A DNA stretch of 37,213 nt. Source: an uncultured Paracoccaceae bacterium. Lineage in GTDB: Bacteria; Pseudomonadota; Alphaproteobacteria; Rhodobacterales; Rhodobacteraceae. Location of the stretch: the NCBI GenBank assembly GCA_947500005.1, contig CANMQJ010000029.1:1-37213 (forward strand). The letters are read 5' to 3'. Both the position numbers and the translations under genes were made by a program. Positions within the stretch are counted from its first letter, which is position 1. Each line of letters starts with the position of its first letter. Positions 23,829 to 34,613 of this stretch are shown one piece after another. The notes under the pieces are model-generated. The model saw only the letters and a list, made by a program, of their open reading frames with translations, was not told where the DNA came from and did no database searches.

Positions 23829-23905
23829 CGAAACCGAGGCCCTTGGAAAGTGCGCTGCGCAGGCAGGCACCACGCCGAAGGGGCGCTTGAAAAAGGAGAA
23901 GACAC

Positions 23906-26524
<2,619 letters not shown>

Positions 26525-26622
26525 CGCCATCCCGACGCGAACCAGAAAAGGCCCCGGCACCGTCCTGACGCATTCCGTGCGGTGGGAGGTCGGCAAGGCG
26601 CTCCGTAGCGAAGGGCAAGGGC

Positions 26623-26661
26623 CGCCACCCCTTGGGCAAGACACTTGCCGGGGGGGTGGCG
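26623..26661. repeat. Long hairpin downstream of clpB
   Basis: CGCCACCCC (26623-26631) pairs with GGGGTGGCG (26653-26661), and GGCAAG/CTTGCC pairs inside it around a short ACA loop. An A-run follows at 26665. It may be an mRNA 3' stabiliser or a minus-strand terminator. Confidence 0.5.
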
Positions 26662-26697
26662 CTGGAAAAAAACTATCGCTCACTTGTTCATTGACAG

Positions 26698-26733
26698 AGC
26701 AGCGCCCCGAAGAAACTTGCGGGGCGCTGCTTT
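26698..26733 (+). terminator. Terminator after clpB
   Basis: AGCAGCGCCCC (26698-26708) pairs perfectly with GGGGCGCTGCT (26721-26731), followed by a short T stretch. Confidence 0.75.
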
Positions 26734-26851
26734 GTGCCATGCGGGCTGTGCGAAACCTTCCTGCCATTCGCCGTAGGGGCTCGCTTTGCGCCGCGCCTGT
26801 GACGTCACGCGCAAGGAAGGGCGGAGAGCGGAAGTTCGCTGCGACGCCGAT

Positions 26852-26928
26852 TGACCGTCCTCCTTGTGAATCATCGCAACCCACCTTGGCCCATTGATGC
26901 CGTCGGGGGGCGGTCACATCATCAGAGC
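26852..26928 (-). mobile_element. Solo remnant of an IS110-family left end
   Basis: Read on the minus strand, these 77 bases match the 80 bases before the IS110-type transposase at 36732-36811 with only a few substitutions and two one-base gaps, for example CCGACGGCATCAATG, GCCAAGGTGGGT and GGAGGACGGTCA. Similarity stops exactly at the transposase start codon, so no transposase follows. It is a degraded or recombined copy in opposite orientation. The flanks 26734-26851 and 26929-27076 hold no gene I can name. Confidence 0.85.
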
Positions 26929-27076
26929 CTCGGTTTGGGCTAAAGCCGGACCTCTGCCCAATAATCGAAGTGCTGCACAGCGGCCCGTTGAAGAAGACAG
27001 TTGTCGCAACTGCGCAAACAGAAGCCTCGGAGAAGTCAGAACGGCAGGATATTCCGGAATTACGCGCGTACAGCCG

Positions 27077-27961
27077 TTAACCGGAAGCTCGCGCCCATGA
27101 AGCAAAGCGCTCCACTTCGGCAAAACGTGGATGATCGCCGCGGCTCACCGCCCAAAATGTTCTACCGGGCAACTCCGTCCGGGACAGGTGCACCAACTGC
27201 CCGGCTGCCACAGCGGAGGTAGCCAATGCGCTGGATGCCAGCACCACGCCCTGTCCTGCAAGCGCCGAGTCCATCGCATGGATTTCTTCGGAAAAATGCT
27301 GTGTGATCTCCAGCACCGCCCCCCCAAGCCCGGCGGCGCGTGACCAGCGATGCCAGCTGGGCGATGCCTCCGCGCCGCCACTCCAGCGGTATTCGATCAG
27401 CGGCAGGCGCAGAATATCGGCGTCGGCGTTGACCGGGTTGCGGCGCAGCAGGTCTGGCGCGCAGAGCGGAATCAGCTTGTCTTCAAACAGCGGCAGCCAT
27501 TCGCCTTCTGGCTCTGCCTGGGCTGCGTAACGAACCGCAAAGTCGACATCGCTGCCCGACAGGTCCACCGGCCGGTTGTCGGCCTCGACCTTCAGGTTAA
27601 GCCCGGTCTGACTGCGCAAGGCGGGCAGGCGCCGCATCAGCCAGAAGCTGGCAAAGGCCACCGTCACTGAAACTGTCAAGGGGCGGTCGGAATCCGGCGC
27701 CGTGATGCCGGCAATGGCGCTGGCCATGCGGTCGAAACTCTCGCGCAGGACCGGGTACAGCGCCGCCCCTTCCGCCGACAGGCGGATCGGGCGCGGATAA
27801 CGGTGAAAGAGTTTCACCTCGAGGATCTCTTCCAGCTGGCGGATCTGGTGGCTGATCGCGGTCGGCGTCAGGTGAAGCTCGGCCGCGGCACGGGCAAAAT
27901 GCAGGTGCCTCGCGGCGGCTTCGAAAGCGCGCAGGGCGTGGAGTGGAGGCAGGCGCCGCAT
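27077..27961 (-). CDS. LysR-type regulator (GcvA-like), divergent from azoreductase
   Basis: From ATG 27961 the 294-residue protein has an N-terminal HTH (MRRLPPLHALRAFEAAARHL, then LTPTAISHQIRQLEEIL) and the LysR substrate domain, with VDFAVRYAAQ near 155 and GQGVVLASSAL near 250. GGAAAGGA eight bases before this ATG supports it over 28006. The divergent azoreductase gene is the likely target. It closely resembles the regulator at 35835, also GcvA-like. Confidence 0.9.
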   Translation of the reverse strand: MRRLPPLHALRAFEAAARHLHFARAAAELHLTPTAISHQIRQLEEILEVKLFHRYPRPIRLSAEGAALYPVLRESFDRMASAIAGITAPDSDRPLTVSVTVAFASFWLMRRLPALRSQTGLNLKVEADNRPVDLSGSDVDFAVRYAAQAEPEGEWLPLFEDKLIPLCAPDLLRRNPVNADADILRLPLIEYRWSGGAEASPSWHRWSRAAGLGGAVLEITQHFSEEIHAMDSALAGQGVVLASSALATSAVAAGQLVHLSRTELPGRTFWAVSRGDHPRFAEVERFASWARASG

Positions 27962-28093
27962 CGGTCTCGTCCTTTCCGTTCGGGATGGAGTTTGGGTGAA
28001 TTTCATTCATCCACGCCATGAAAAATTCGCTTTCGCCAGAGGGTTGGTCGCTTGGTAGGCACTGGACGCAGTGCATAAACTCAGGAGACTGCT

Positions 28094-28762
28094 ATGCCCA
28101 CTCTGTTGCGAATCGATGCAAGCGCCCAGCTTGAAGAACGCTCTCTCACACGTCATCTGACCGGGTTGTTCATGCAATACTTTCTGGCCCAAGTACCGGA
28201 CACCAAAGTGATCACCCGGGATGTGGGCTTGAACCCGATCCCTGCGATTGACCATAAATTCATTCACGCGGCCTTCACCCCGCCCGAAGAACGCGAGCCG
28301 TGGATGAACAAGCGTCTGGCGCTGTCCGACGAACTGGTCGATGAGGTGATCGCGGCGGATATCGTCGTCCTTGGCGCGCCGATGTACAACTATGGCATGC
28401 CCACTGCCCTGAAAGGCTGGATCGATCACATCGCGCGGATCGGCCGGACCTTTTCCTTTGATCTGGCACGCGGCGACACCCCGATTGAACCGATCCTGTC
28501 GGGCAAGCGGCTGGTGGTGCTGTCCTCGCGCGGCGAGTTCGGCTTTGCTCCGGGCGGTGTGCGGGCGCATCTCAACGCGCTTGACCCGGCGCTGGCGGCC
28601 TGTGCGCATTACTTCGGCGTAGCGCAGGCGGATATCGATACTATCGCGATCGAATATCAGGAGTTCAAGGACGCGCGTCACGAGGCGTCGGTTGAATCGG
28701 CAGAGGCCCGCACCCGCGAGCTGGCCGCGAGACTGGCCGGTGCGGCGGCGCAAGCAGCCTGA
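28094..28762 (+). CDS. FMN-dependent NADH-azoreductase family flavoprotein
   Basis: A 222-residue flavodoxin-fold protein with the AzoR pattern: LLRIDASAQ...RSLTRHLT at the start, GAPMYNYGMPTALKGWIDHI near 96-115 (FMN contact), and VLSSRGEFG near 140-148. Such enzymes reduce quinones or azo compounds with NAD(P)H in the cytosol. It is 130 bp from the divergent LysR gene that probably controls it. Its physiological substrate is unknown; it may protect against quinones. Confidence 0.88.
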   Translation: MPTLLRIDASAQLEERSLTRHLTGLFMQYFLAQVPDTKVITRDVGLNPIPAIDHKFIHAAFTPPEEREPWMNKRLALSDELVDEVIAADIVVLGAPMYNYGMPTALKGWIDHIARIGRTFSFDLARGDTPIEPILSGKRLVVLSSRGEFGFAPGGVRAHLNALDPALAACAHYFGVAQADIDTIAIEYQEFKDARHEASVESAEARTRELAARLAGAAAQAA

Positions 28763-28846
28763 GACATCCGTCTGGGACGGTAAAATCGGGGGGCGCGGAT
28801 TTAGATCCGTGCCTCCTGTGTTTTCTGCACTCTCCTGCAAGCCGGA

Positions 28847-29548
28847 TCACTCAGCGACCTGATGCAGCTGGACTTCCAGCGCGCTTGGTTGCGCATCCTC
28901 GCCATTGATCGGCAGCAGATCCATCGGGCAGCAGGAAATCACCACCACGGTATCCATTTCAGCGCGGAACAGCACATGATCCCCCTCGGCAGAGACCGGG
29001 GGGTGCCACTCCATCGCTCCCCCTTCGACGACCGGCGTGTTCATCCAGAGGTTCAGCGGGCACGGGACCGATGTTGGATAAAGGCCGATCGCCCCCAGCG
29101 CCATGCGCAGGTTGTCGGTGCAATTGTCGTGATAGCCCTCATGGCCCAGTTGCGCGTAGCGGTGCACATCGCAGGAGGCGACCAGCGTGTCATGAACGCC
29201 GGGCGAGCTGTCCTCGACCATCGTCAGGATCGGGCGGCGCCGGTTGGTCACCAGCGCATCGCCGGGGCGCGGCGACAGGCGCCGTAGCGTGGGGCGCAAA
29301 TGCTCCATCGACAGGTATTCGTTGCAATCGCCTTCGGCAAAGGCCCAGAAATCGCCGACCTGGCTGCCGCTGCTGTTGATGACCGACAAGAGTTCGCCCT
29401 TGCGCAGGCGCATTGCCCGGCCCTCGCGGGCCGGGATCGTATAGGGCGTGCCCGGGCGGAGCCGACCATCTTTTGCAAGTGTCTGATACGCGCTCGGGAT
29501 TTCACCGTCAGGCCGTGCGGCATCGAATAGGGGATAGGGGGTCTTCAT
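28847..29548 (-). CDS. DUF1989 (urea carboxylase-associated) family protein
   Basis: The 233-residue protein shows YTIPAREGRAMRLRKGE, SSGSQVGDFWAFA, CDVHRYAQLGHEGYHDNCTDN (Cys/His cluster near 125-145) and PLNLWMNTPV, hallmarks of DUF1989. Relatives in guanidine-carboxylase operons (CgdA/CgdB) are carboxyguanidine deiminases, so a C-N hydrolase or deiminase role is plausible. No urea or guanidine carboxylase gene is in this operon, so the substrate differs. It is the last gene, overlapping the deacetylase stop by four bases. Confidence 0.85.
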   Translation of the reverse strand: MKTPYPLFDAARPDGEIPSAYQTLAKDGRLRPGTPYTIPAREGRAMRLRKGELLSVINSSGSQVGDFWAFAEGDCNEYLSMEHLRPTLRRLSPRPGDALVTNRRRPILTMVEDSSPGVHDTLVASCDVHRYAQLGHEGYHDNCTDNLRMALGAIGLYPTSVPCPLNLWMNTPVVEGGAMEWHPPVSAEGDHVLFRAEMDTVVVISCCPMDLLPINGEDAQPSALEVQLHQVAE

Positions 29549-30444
29549 CTAAAACTCTCCAATAGGACGGGGTGAGCATAAGGCTCGGCGGGCTCCCGGT
29601 GCGGCTGCCAGGACCCTTCGGCTTCCAACTGGGCAACATGCGCCGCGATCTCTTCCAGCGGCGCGAACCACACATCGCTTCTGGTCAGCACCTCTTCGAG
29701 CCACCGCTCCACTTCGCGCCAACGGGCCAGCCGTCCGGTCAGGAACGGATGCCAGATGCCGATCCAAAGCCCGCCGGCCTCGTATTGAGCCTCGAATTCC
29801 TCCAAGGAGGCCTCCAACCCGCGGCGCGGGGACATCACCGGCATCTTGTATCCGATCTCGTCGAAATGCGCGAAGGGCGGCCAGTCATCGCTGCCCCAAT
29901 GCACCGGCAATTCGAACAGAGAGCCGGAAGCGGTGTCGATCCGATAGGGCAGATCATCCGCCATCATCGAACTTTCATAGATCATTCCATGCTGCACGGC
30001 GAGCGACAGCACCTCGGGCGTGACGTTGTAGACCGGGGCGCGATAGCCGCGTGGTGAGCGGCCGGTCAGTCGGCGATGAACCTCAAGCGCGCGCTCGAAC
30101 CAAAAAGTCTGTTCCTCTGTACTCTGTTCGGCAGGGTCTTCATGCAGATACCCGTGGTGGCCGATCTCATGCCCGCCCTGAAGGATCGCCTCGACCGTCT
30201 CGGGGTATTGCTCCATCACCCAGCCGGGCATGAAAAAGGACTGTCTGAGTCCCAGCCGCCGGTAGGTTTCCAGAATGCGCGGCACGCCGGAATTCGGGCC
30301 GTAGCGGCCCATGCTGATCGGGTAGAGGCGGCGATGCCCGTCGTCGGGACGGGCGATGTGGATCAGGCTGTCGGCATCGACGTCAAAGGTGATCGCACAG
30401 GCGCAGCGGGCACCGTTCGGCCACTGGATAGGATTGCGGATCAT
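29545..30444 (-). CDS. NodB-type polysaccharide deacetylase/PuuE-like hydrolase
   Basis: The 299-residue protein has the NodB motif 1 ITFDVDADS (Asp21/Asp23), HEIGHHGYLHEDP (the H-x-x-x-H metal site), GYRAPVYNVTPEVL and IWHPFLTGR. This arrangement also fits PuuE-type allantoinases, which open cyclic ureides. In an operon with an amidase and DUF1989 a cyclic or N-acyl nitrogen compound is a better guess than a polysaccharide. The upstream open frame to 30771 is another frame of the amidase; ATG 30444 overlaps the amidase stop by four bases. Confidence 0.85.
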   Translation of the reverse strand: MIRNPIQWPNGARCACAITFDVDADSLIHIARPDDGHRRLYPISMGRYGPNSGVPRILETYRRLGLRQSFFMPGWVMEQYPETVEAILQGGHEIGHHGYLHEDPAEQSTEEQTFWFERALEVHRRLTGRSPRGYRAPVYNVTPEVLSLAVQHGMIYESSMMADDLPYRIDTASGSLFELPVHWGSDDWPPFAHFDEIGYKMPVMSPRRGLEASLEEFEAQYEAGGLWIGIWHPFLTGRLARWREVERWLEEVLTRSDVWFAPLEEIAAHVAQLEAEGSWQPHREPAEPYAHPVLLESFR

Positions 30445-31709
30445 GTCTGGGCTTCCTTTCGAGTGAATATCCTTTCGACCAGTGCGGCAGTGGCAAGCAG
30501 GGTGCGGTCGCTGTCTGGCGGACCGACCAGCTGCAATCCCACCCAGCATCCCTGAGCAGTTTTCGCGACCGGCAGGGAAACGGCCGGCAAATCCAGAAGG
30601 CTGGCCGGCATGGTCAGGCGGAGAACCGCAGCGTTCGTTGCGGCAAAGGTCTCGGGTTTCTCCAGAAGCGGCGCCAATCGTGGGGCTTCGATGGCAACCG
30701 TGGGCAGAAGGTAAATGGTATCGGACGCCCGGACGGTTTCCCGCAACTCTCTCGCACCTTGTTTGACGCACTCGATCCTGTCCGGGTCCAGACTCGCCGA
30801 GGCGCGCAGCCGCGCCGTGACGGAAGGGTCGATATGACGGGCGTCTGCGGTTTCGAGCAGGTGCCCGTAGGTCTGGACCGCCTCGACAGCCCCCGGCCAG
30901 CCGCTCGCGCGGATCAGCGTCAGCGCCTCATCCAGAGGCGACTGCTGGATGTGCTCCATCAAGAGGCCTGCCTGTTCGAGAGCCGCCAGGGCCTCCTTGC
31001 AGCGACGGGAGACCGGTGCTGAGACCTCGTTCCCATCGAGAACGTCGGTGACGACCGCAAGGCGACCAGCGGCATCTGGACTCGCCGCATCGCCGGACAG
31101 GATAGCGTCCAGTTCCACGATGTCGGCGACCGACCGGGCAAAACTGCCGACCGTGTCATAGCTCGGCGCCAGCGGCCGCACGCCACCCATCGGATACCGT
31201 CCACGCGTGGGTCGAAAGCCCACCACGCCCTGAAACGCCGCAGGTACCCGGCAGGAGCCCGCCGTATCGGTACCGATAGCCAGGCGGGCGATCCCGCGCG
31301 CGACAGAGGACGCGGCGCCCGAGGATGAGCCGCCTGGCACGCGACCGTCTGTCATCGGTGTTCCGTGGTGAGGATTGTAGCCGATCCCGGAGAACGCCAG
31401 TTCGGACTGGTTGGTGACGCCGATGGAGACCAAACCGGCCTTGCGGGCCCGATTCACAACCTCTGCGTCCGCCGCGGCAGGGGCTTCCACGCGCCAGTGC
31501 GCGGAACCGGCACGCGCGGTTATGCCCTTGATCGCGATCATGTCCTTCCAGGAGACCGTGGCCCCATCGAGGGGACCAAGTTTCGGGAACCGTTCATCGC
31601 TTTGACGTGCTTCCGAGCGAACACGGTCCGGCAGCAGGGACAGAAAAACTTCCCGCTCCCGCCCAGCTCGATGCAGAGCGGCCAGGGTGGTGTCGAGAAC
31701 AGAACTCAT
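30441..31709 (-). CDS. Amidase signature family hydrolase
   Basis: The 422-residue protein has the Ser-cisSer-Lys triad of this family: Lys55 (SWKD), Ser128 (PGGSSSGAA) and nucleophile Ser152 in GTDTAGSCRVPA. It likely hydrolyses a C-N amide of the imported compound. Its ATG overlaps the ATPase stop by four bases, and its own stop overlaps the deacetylase ATG. Length is normal. Confidence 0.93.
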   Translation of the reverse strand: MSSVLDTTLAALHRAGREREVFLSLLPDRVRSEARQSDERFPKLGPLDGATVSWKDMIAIKGITARAGSAHWRVEAPAAADAEVVNRARKAGLVSIGVTNQSELAFSGIGYNPHHGTPMTDGRVPGGSSSGAASSVARGIARLAIGTDTAGSCRVPAAFQGVVGFRPTRGRYPMGGVRPLAPSYDTVGSFARSVADIVELDAILSGDAASPDAAGRLAVVTDVLDGNEVSAPVSRRCKEALAALEQAGLLMEHIQQSPLDEALTLIRASGWPGAVEAVQTYGHLLETADARHIDPSVTARLRASASLDPDRIECVKQGARELRETVRASDTIYLLPTVAIEAPRLAPLLEKPETFAATNAAVLRLTMPASLLDLPAVSLPVAKTAQGCWVGLQLVGPPDSDRTLLATAALVERIFTRKEAQT

Positions 31710-32851
31710 GCGGCCCGCTCCCTGGGTTCCGATCCCGACGTTCGCGCACTCTCCAGAAGAAAGCCGTCGTCGGGATGCCAGGATGCGTAGACCCGCGCCC
31801 CGATGCTTGCGTCCAACTGCTCCAGATCTCGCTGCTGGAGTTGCGCCACGAGACTGCGACCGGACGCGGTTTCGAGATGCAGATTGACGACGGCCCCGGC
31901 AAACTCCTCCGAAACCAGCGTACAGGCGATTTCATTTTCGCCCCAGCCCGATCCAACTGTCACCGATATTCTGTCCGCCCGCACGGCCAGATCCGCGGTC
32001 TCGCCTTCGGCCAGATCCGCGGTCTCGCCTTCGGCCAGTCCGCAGCCGTGGCCAAGCCGGACCTTGCCGTCGCGCGTTTCCAGGAACCACTCGTCGTCCT
32101 TTTTGCCCGAGATCTTTCCTTCCAACAGACTGATCCCGCCGACAAACTGCGCGACGAACTTGCTGCGGGGCCGCAGGAAGATGTCCTGGGGGCTTCCGAT
32201 CTGCTCCACCCGGCCTGCGTTCATGATGACGACGCGATCAGCCAGCGAGAAAGCCTCGGAATGGCTGTGGGTGACATAGACGAACGTGATGCCAAGCTCG
32301 CGCTGTAGCTTCTTCAACTCGCCCTGCATCTTGATTGCCATATGGGCGTCCAGTGCCGAAAGCGGCTCGTCCAAGAGCAGAACTTTGGGTTCAAGTACAA
32401 GGCTGCGGGCCAGGGCAACGCGCTGACGCTGGCCGCCTGACAGACGTGCGACATTGCGATCCGCATAGTCGGAAATGCCCAGACGCTCCAGCCAGTCATC
32501 GGCGCGGCGCCGGCGCTCGGCCCGGGAAACCCCGTGCATCTTCAGACCGAACTCAACATTTTCTCGCACGGTCATGAAAGGAAACAGTGCCAAACTCTGC
32601 CAGACCAGCGGAGTTTTCCGTTCCCAGACCGGCAACTGGTCGATCCGGGTGCCCGCAAGCGTGATCTCACCGCGGTTTGCGGTTTCAAGGCCGGCCAGCA
32701 TGCGCAGGGTCGTGGTCTTTCCACAGCCTGACGGCCCCATGATCGCAATGAACTCACCTTCGGCAATATCCAGCGAAAAGTCTTCGACGGCGACGAAGGT
32801 GCCATAGGACTTGGCAAGGCCTTGCATTTTCAGATGCGGGTTGGTCATCAT
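31706..32851 (-). CDS. Polyamine-type ABC transporter ATPase (PotA-like)
   Basis: The 381-residue ATPase has Walker A GPSGCGKTT (39-47), signature LSGGQRQRVALA, Walker B VLLLDEPLSALD and a C-terminal TOBE region, the PotA/CysA layout. It powers uptake with the two permeases. In the TOBE region an 8-residue unit AEGETADL occurs twice, from a 24-bp tandem repeat. Overlap by four bases with genes on both sides points to stoichiometric coupling. Substrate is not fixed by sequence. Confidence 0.95.
   Translation of the reverse strand: MMTNPHLKMQGLAKSYGTFVAVEDFSLDIAEGEFIAIMGPSGCGKTTTLRMLAGLETANRGEITLAGTRIDQLPVWERKTPLVWQSLALFPFMTVRENVEFGLKMHGVSRAERRRRADDWLERLGISDYADRNVARLSGGQRQRVALARSLVLEPKVLLLDEPLSALDAHMAIKMQGELKKLQRELGITFVYVTHSHSEAFSLADRVVIMNAGRVEQIGSPQDIFLRPRSKFVAQFVGGISLLEGKISGKKDDEWFLETRDGKVRLGHGCGLAEGETADLAEGETADLAVRADRISVTVGSGWGENEIACTLVSEEFAGAVVNLHLETASGRSLVAQLQQRDLEQLDASIGARVYASWHPDDGFLLESARTSGSEPRERAA
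31986..32033. repeat. Tandem 24-bp repeat inside the ATPase gene
   Basis: Two exact copies of a 24-bp unit (31986-32009, 32010-32033) starting GCCAGATCCGCGGTCTCGCC. It keeps the frame and repeats eight residues, so slippage can gain or lose units without a frameshift. Confidence 0.9.
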
Positions 32852-33666
32852 GTCTCCTCCTTGGACATTCGGCCGCCGCTCTGGTTCAGGACCACGGCAA
32901 GCGCGATCAGAACCAGCGTGAGCGTCATGGAAAAACTCAGTGTGCCGATAACGTGGATCGTCGGGTCGACCTGCCCCTGAAGCGTGGTCAGGACTGCGAC
33001 GGGAATGGTCTGGTTCAACCCGCCTGTGAACCAGGCGATCACGTACTCGTCGAATGACACGGCAAAGGTGATCAGGACGGCGGCGAGAATGGCGGGCAGC
33101 GTATGCGGCAATACGATGCGGATGAGCGCGGAATGCGGCTCGGCGCCGAGATTCTGCGCAGCAATTTCAAGTTCGGTATCCAGTTGTGCCAGACGCAGCC
33201 GACATACGGCCATTGCAAAGGGCGCCGCGATCACGACATGCGCGGCGACCACGGCCATAAGTGTGCCTGCGATACCGATGCGGGAGAAGAAGGCCAGCAT
33301 GGCGAGGCCGAGGATGACCAGCGGCACCGTCGGTGGCAACAACGCCAGCGCAAGCACCGCCTTCTGGCCAAAGAACCGGAAACGGTAGTCCGCGTACGCT
33401 GCAGCGAAGCCCAGTGCGGAGGCGATCAGCGCGGTGAGACCGGCGACCGTCAGGCTGTTCCAGAGGGCCTCGAGAATCGCGCGGTCGGTCAGGACCTGCG
33501 CATACCACTGGGTGCTGAACCCGGATATCTCGAGGCTCGGGAAACGGTCGGCGCTGAAGGAAAACAGCACTGCCGAAACGATCGGCGCGTAGAGCAGCAG
33601 GAAGACCACTGCGAGCCCGGCGATCCAGAAGGCTTTCGGCAAGGAATGTTTCTGGTGCGGGGGCAT
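32848..33666 (-). CDS. ABC transporter permease (PotC-like)
   Basis: The 272-residue protein has about six membrane helices and the inner-membrane permease EAA loop (AAQNLGAEPHSALIRIVLP near 180-198) that contacts the ATPase. It resembles PotC/YdcV permeases. It starts three bases after the other permease ends, with a GAGAAAGGA site overlapping that gene. Confidence 0.92.
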   Translation of the reverse strand: MPPHQKHSLPKAFWIAGLAVVFLLLYAPIVSAVLFSFSADRFPSLEISGFSTQWYAQVLTDRAILEALWNSLTVAGLTALIASALGFAAAYADYRFRFFGQKAVLALALLPPTVPLVILGLAMLAFFSRIGIAGTLMAVVAAHVVIAAPFAMAVCRLRLAQLDTELEIAAQNLGAEPHSALIRIVLPHTLPAILAAVLITFAVSFDEYVIAWFTGGLNQTIPVAVLTTLQGQVDPTIHVIGTLSFSMTLTLVLIALAVVLNQSGGRMSKEET

Positions 33667-33669
33667 GTC

Positions 33670-34557
33670 TTATCCTTTCTCGCGGTACGCCCAGAGGACG
33701 GTTGCCAAGGCGGTGGCCAGCAGGCTGGCTATCATCAGCAGCGACACGACCGCGGCGCGCGGCCATTGCTGGCCGGCACGGACCAGGTCGGTCACCAGGA
33801 TCGGCAGCGTTTGGAAGGCGCCGCCGCCCAGATATGCGGCGCTGACGAATTCCGCATACGAGAGCAGAAAGGCAAACAGCAGACCAAGCGCCAGACCAGG
33901 GCGGGCAGCGGGCAGGATCACGCGGAACAGGATCGCGCCGGGGCGTGCCCCGAGGTTGGCTGCAGCGGAGATCCCGGTTCGGTCCACATTCGCCAGAGCG
34001 ATGGTCTGCAGGATCAGCACCACCGGCAGCGCCAGCGTCGCGTGACCGAGAAAAAGGGCGAAATAGGTGTTGAGAAGGCTCTCCCCCTTGCCGCCGAACG
34101 CCTGAATTATGGAGGAGATCACGCCGCCTTCGGCGAGGAACACCTGCCAGGAATAGATGCGGACAAGGTAGCTTGTGAAAAACGGCGCAATCGCAAGACC
34201 CAGCAACACCAGCCGCTGGCGCGGTGCGGCGACAAAGGCCATCGCATAAGACGCGGGAAAGGCCAGCAGCGAAATCGCGACCGCACTCGCAAGCGAGAGC
34301 CCGTAGCTACGCCAGAAGCTGGCCCAGAGGAAATCAAGGCCAAGAACATAGCGCCAGGCCGATAGCGTTGCGTCCGGGGTCAGCCGGTAGTTCACCACCG
34401 ACCAGAAGGAAATCGCCACCAGCAAGCCAAGCGGCACCGCAAAGAAAAACAACAGCCAGGCGGGCAGCGGCAGCACCCAAAGGGCCTGCCAAGTGCGAAG
34501 ATATAGGTTTTGGAACCGGCGCGCCGGGGCGCGGGCCGGGAGTGCTGGGGATGTCAT
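33670..34557 (-). CDS. ABC transporter permease (PotB-like)
   Basis: The 295-residue protein (ATG 34557) has six hydrophobic helices and the EAA loop AAANLGARPGAILFRVILP. GGAGAT before this ATG supports it; an earlier ATG at 34617 would overlap the binding-protein gene. It pairs with the PotC-like permease. A hairpin lies in the 56-bp gap to the binding-protein gene. Confidence 0.92.
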   Translation of the reverse strand: MTSPALPARAPARRFQNLYLRTWQALWVLPLPAWLLFFFAVPLGLLVAISFWSVVNYRLTPDATLSAWRYVLGLDFLWASFWRSYGLSLASAVAISLLAFPASYAMAFVAAPRQRLVLLGLAIAPFFTSYLVRIYSWQVFLAEGGVISSIIQAFGGKGESLLNTYFALFLGHATLALPVVLILQTIALANVDRTGISAAANLGARPGAILFRVILPAARPGLALGLLFAFLLSYAEFVSAAYLGGGAFQTLPILVTDLVRAGQQWPRAAVVSLLMIASLLATALATVLWAYREKG

Positions 34558-34579
34558 GTCGGTATCTCCGATAGGGCTA

Positions 34580-34605
34580 CGGTCCCGGCTGCGGAGCCGG
34601 GACCG
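34580..34605. repeat. Intercistronic hairpin between binding protein and permease genes
   Basis: CGGTCCCGGCT (34580-34590) pairs perfectly with AGCCGGGACCG (34595-34605), loop GCGG. No T-tract. Such hairpins stabilise the upstream mRNA so that more binding protein than permease is made. Confidence 0.7.
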
Positions 34606-34613
34606 GACCTGCA

